Shown here piece after piece: positions 63,327 through 64,000 of a stretch of 64,000 bases of DNA; position 1 is the stretch's first letter, and each line of letters opens with the position of its first letter. Both the position numbers and the translations under genes were made by a program. Source of the DNA: Anthostomella pinea (lineage: Eukaryota; Ascomycota; Sordariomycetes; Xylariales; Xylariaceae). The notes beneath the pieces were generated by a model. The model saw only the letters and a list, made by a program, of their open reading frames with translations, made no database searches and had not been told where the DNA came from. The stretch is taken from assembly GCA_963556695.1 (NCBI GenBank), contig CAUWAG010000007.1:3534001-3598000 (forward strand), written 5' to 3'.

Positions 63327-64000
63327 ATGGCCCTGCTCGCTCAGGTGGCCTTGGGCGCTCTCGCCATCGCATTCATGACTTTCGTGGCTTTCTTTGGAAG
63401 GCTCCCAGCTCTTAGGTACGATACAGCAACTTACAAGAAAGCTACATGGGATGCGCATGGTCACACGCACTCAAGATGGCCCGACAACACACGCGGAACA
63501 CGTGATGGAGACATAAGCTGACCCAGGCAACAGACACACGCCGATAGCCTGGCTACACCGAGCAATATGGATATCCATACCCAACGCCATCCTAGCCCTG
63601 GACCAGAGGCTCACCTCGGGCCGGCTGACGTCGTGGACGGACCGCTTCGGGAACTACGTGATGTTCGGGCGGCACCCAACAATCCTCATATTCTTCTTCC
63701 TGCTGCTCACGGTGGGAGAGTACATGTACCTGCCAGGCGCCTGGCCTCGCATGAGCGCTCTCCACAGGCTTATGGGCGCCATCGCTATCGTCCTGCCCTA
63801 CGTATTCCTATACCTCGCCGCGTACAGTGACCCGGGGGTCATCACGCCGGCTACTCATTCGCGATGGATGTCACACTACCCCTACGATTTCACGCTCTTC
63901 CACCCGGGCCAGACCTGCCGGACCTGCAACTTACTGAAACCGGCGCGGTCAAAGCATTGCGCTGTGTGCAACCGCTGCGTCGCCAAGATGGACCACCACT
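63327..64000 (+). CDS. SWF1: SWF1-type DHHC palmitoyltransferase, 3' end off the window
   Basis: Exon 1 (63327-63415) encodes a signal-anchor-like span (LLAQVALGALAIAFMTFVAF). A 118-nt intron (GTACGA..AACAG) leads to exon 2 (63534 to the window end). Further spans are HPTILIFFFLLLTVGEYMYL and MGAIAIVLPYVFLYLAAYSD, followed by the SDPGVITP motif that follows the second cytoplasmic turn of DHHC enzymes. The zinc-binding Cys-rich domain begins TCRTCNLLKPARSKHCAVCN and RCVAKMDHH, and the window ends on the first base after DHH of the DHHC active site. Exon 1 and the KPARSKHC..CNRCVA block fit SWF1, which S-acylates SNARE-type membrane proteins. Regulation is not visible. Confidence 0.85.

Noticed and set aside
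1..64000. tRNA, rRNA or other structured RNA genes
   Set aside because: No convincing A-box/B-box pair, cloverleaf or rRNA segment was seen by eye; a covariance-model scan would be needed to exclude them.

Overview
The window is nuclear DNA of a filamentous ascomycete, most likely a Sordariomycete. Genes carry short 45-100 nt GT-AG introns. Recognisable families are a CYP51A-type sterol demethylase, a fungal RAP1 (BRCT-Myb-Myb-RCT), an SWF1-type DHHC palmitoyltransferase, HET/NACHT/NB-ARC NLR proteins, DUF6601, DUF3435 and a Fot1/pogo transposon. There is no bacterial-type organisation. Naming a genus would need a database search.

The window has two compartments. About 1-44.1 kb is accessory DNA. 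It holds a Myb-like gene running in from the left, a minisatellite, a Fot1-like element (1740-3664), a small CxxC-family relic, a dead SesB-NACHT-ankyrin NLR (4.9-8.6 kb), a DUF6601 gene with one stop, a NACHT-WD40 NLR relic (11.8-14.1 kb) followed by an intact SesB-like hydrolase (14.7-16.2 kb), a HET-NB-ARC-TPR NLR with two stops (16.8-20.3 kb), two unrecognised genes (21.8-24.4 kb), an adjoining PNP_UDP and NACHT-ankyrin pair (25.1-28.8 kb), and an NB-ARC-TPR relic (30.0-33.2 kb) divergent from an intact HeLo-like gene (33.8-34.7 kb). Next come a solo LTR, a DUF3435 recombinase relic, a second CxxC-family relic, an inverted array of 20-bp units, a second DUF3435 relic with C2H2 fingers, and an AT-rich RIP-like block with a second solo LTR.

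From about 44.1 kb to the right end the DNA is GC-normal with mostly intact genes: small membrane proteins, a candidate secreted peptide, a Pro/Gln/Gly-rich protein, a single-pass surface protein, CYP51A, a 2EXR/F-box-like protein, RAP1 and the start of SWF1. One 216-bp TA-flanked MITE lies at 52.6 kb.

The accessory half looks like a fungal self/non-self recognition (heterokaryon-incompatibility type) cluster. Several NLRs of different architecture sit beside free-standing effector-type proteins (SesB-like next to NACHT-WD40, HeLo-like next to NB-ARC-TPR). Most NLRs are broken by single-base nonsense changes in otherwise open frames, while both adjacent effectors look intact. DUF3435 relics in the same block suggest that giant mobile elements (Starship-like) contributed to it; this is inference. 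Exon structures were read by eye from splice consensus and family conservation; no search was run.
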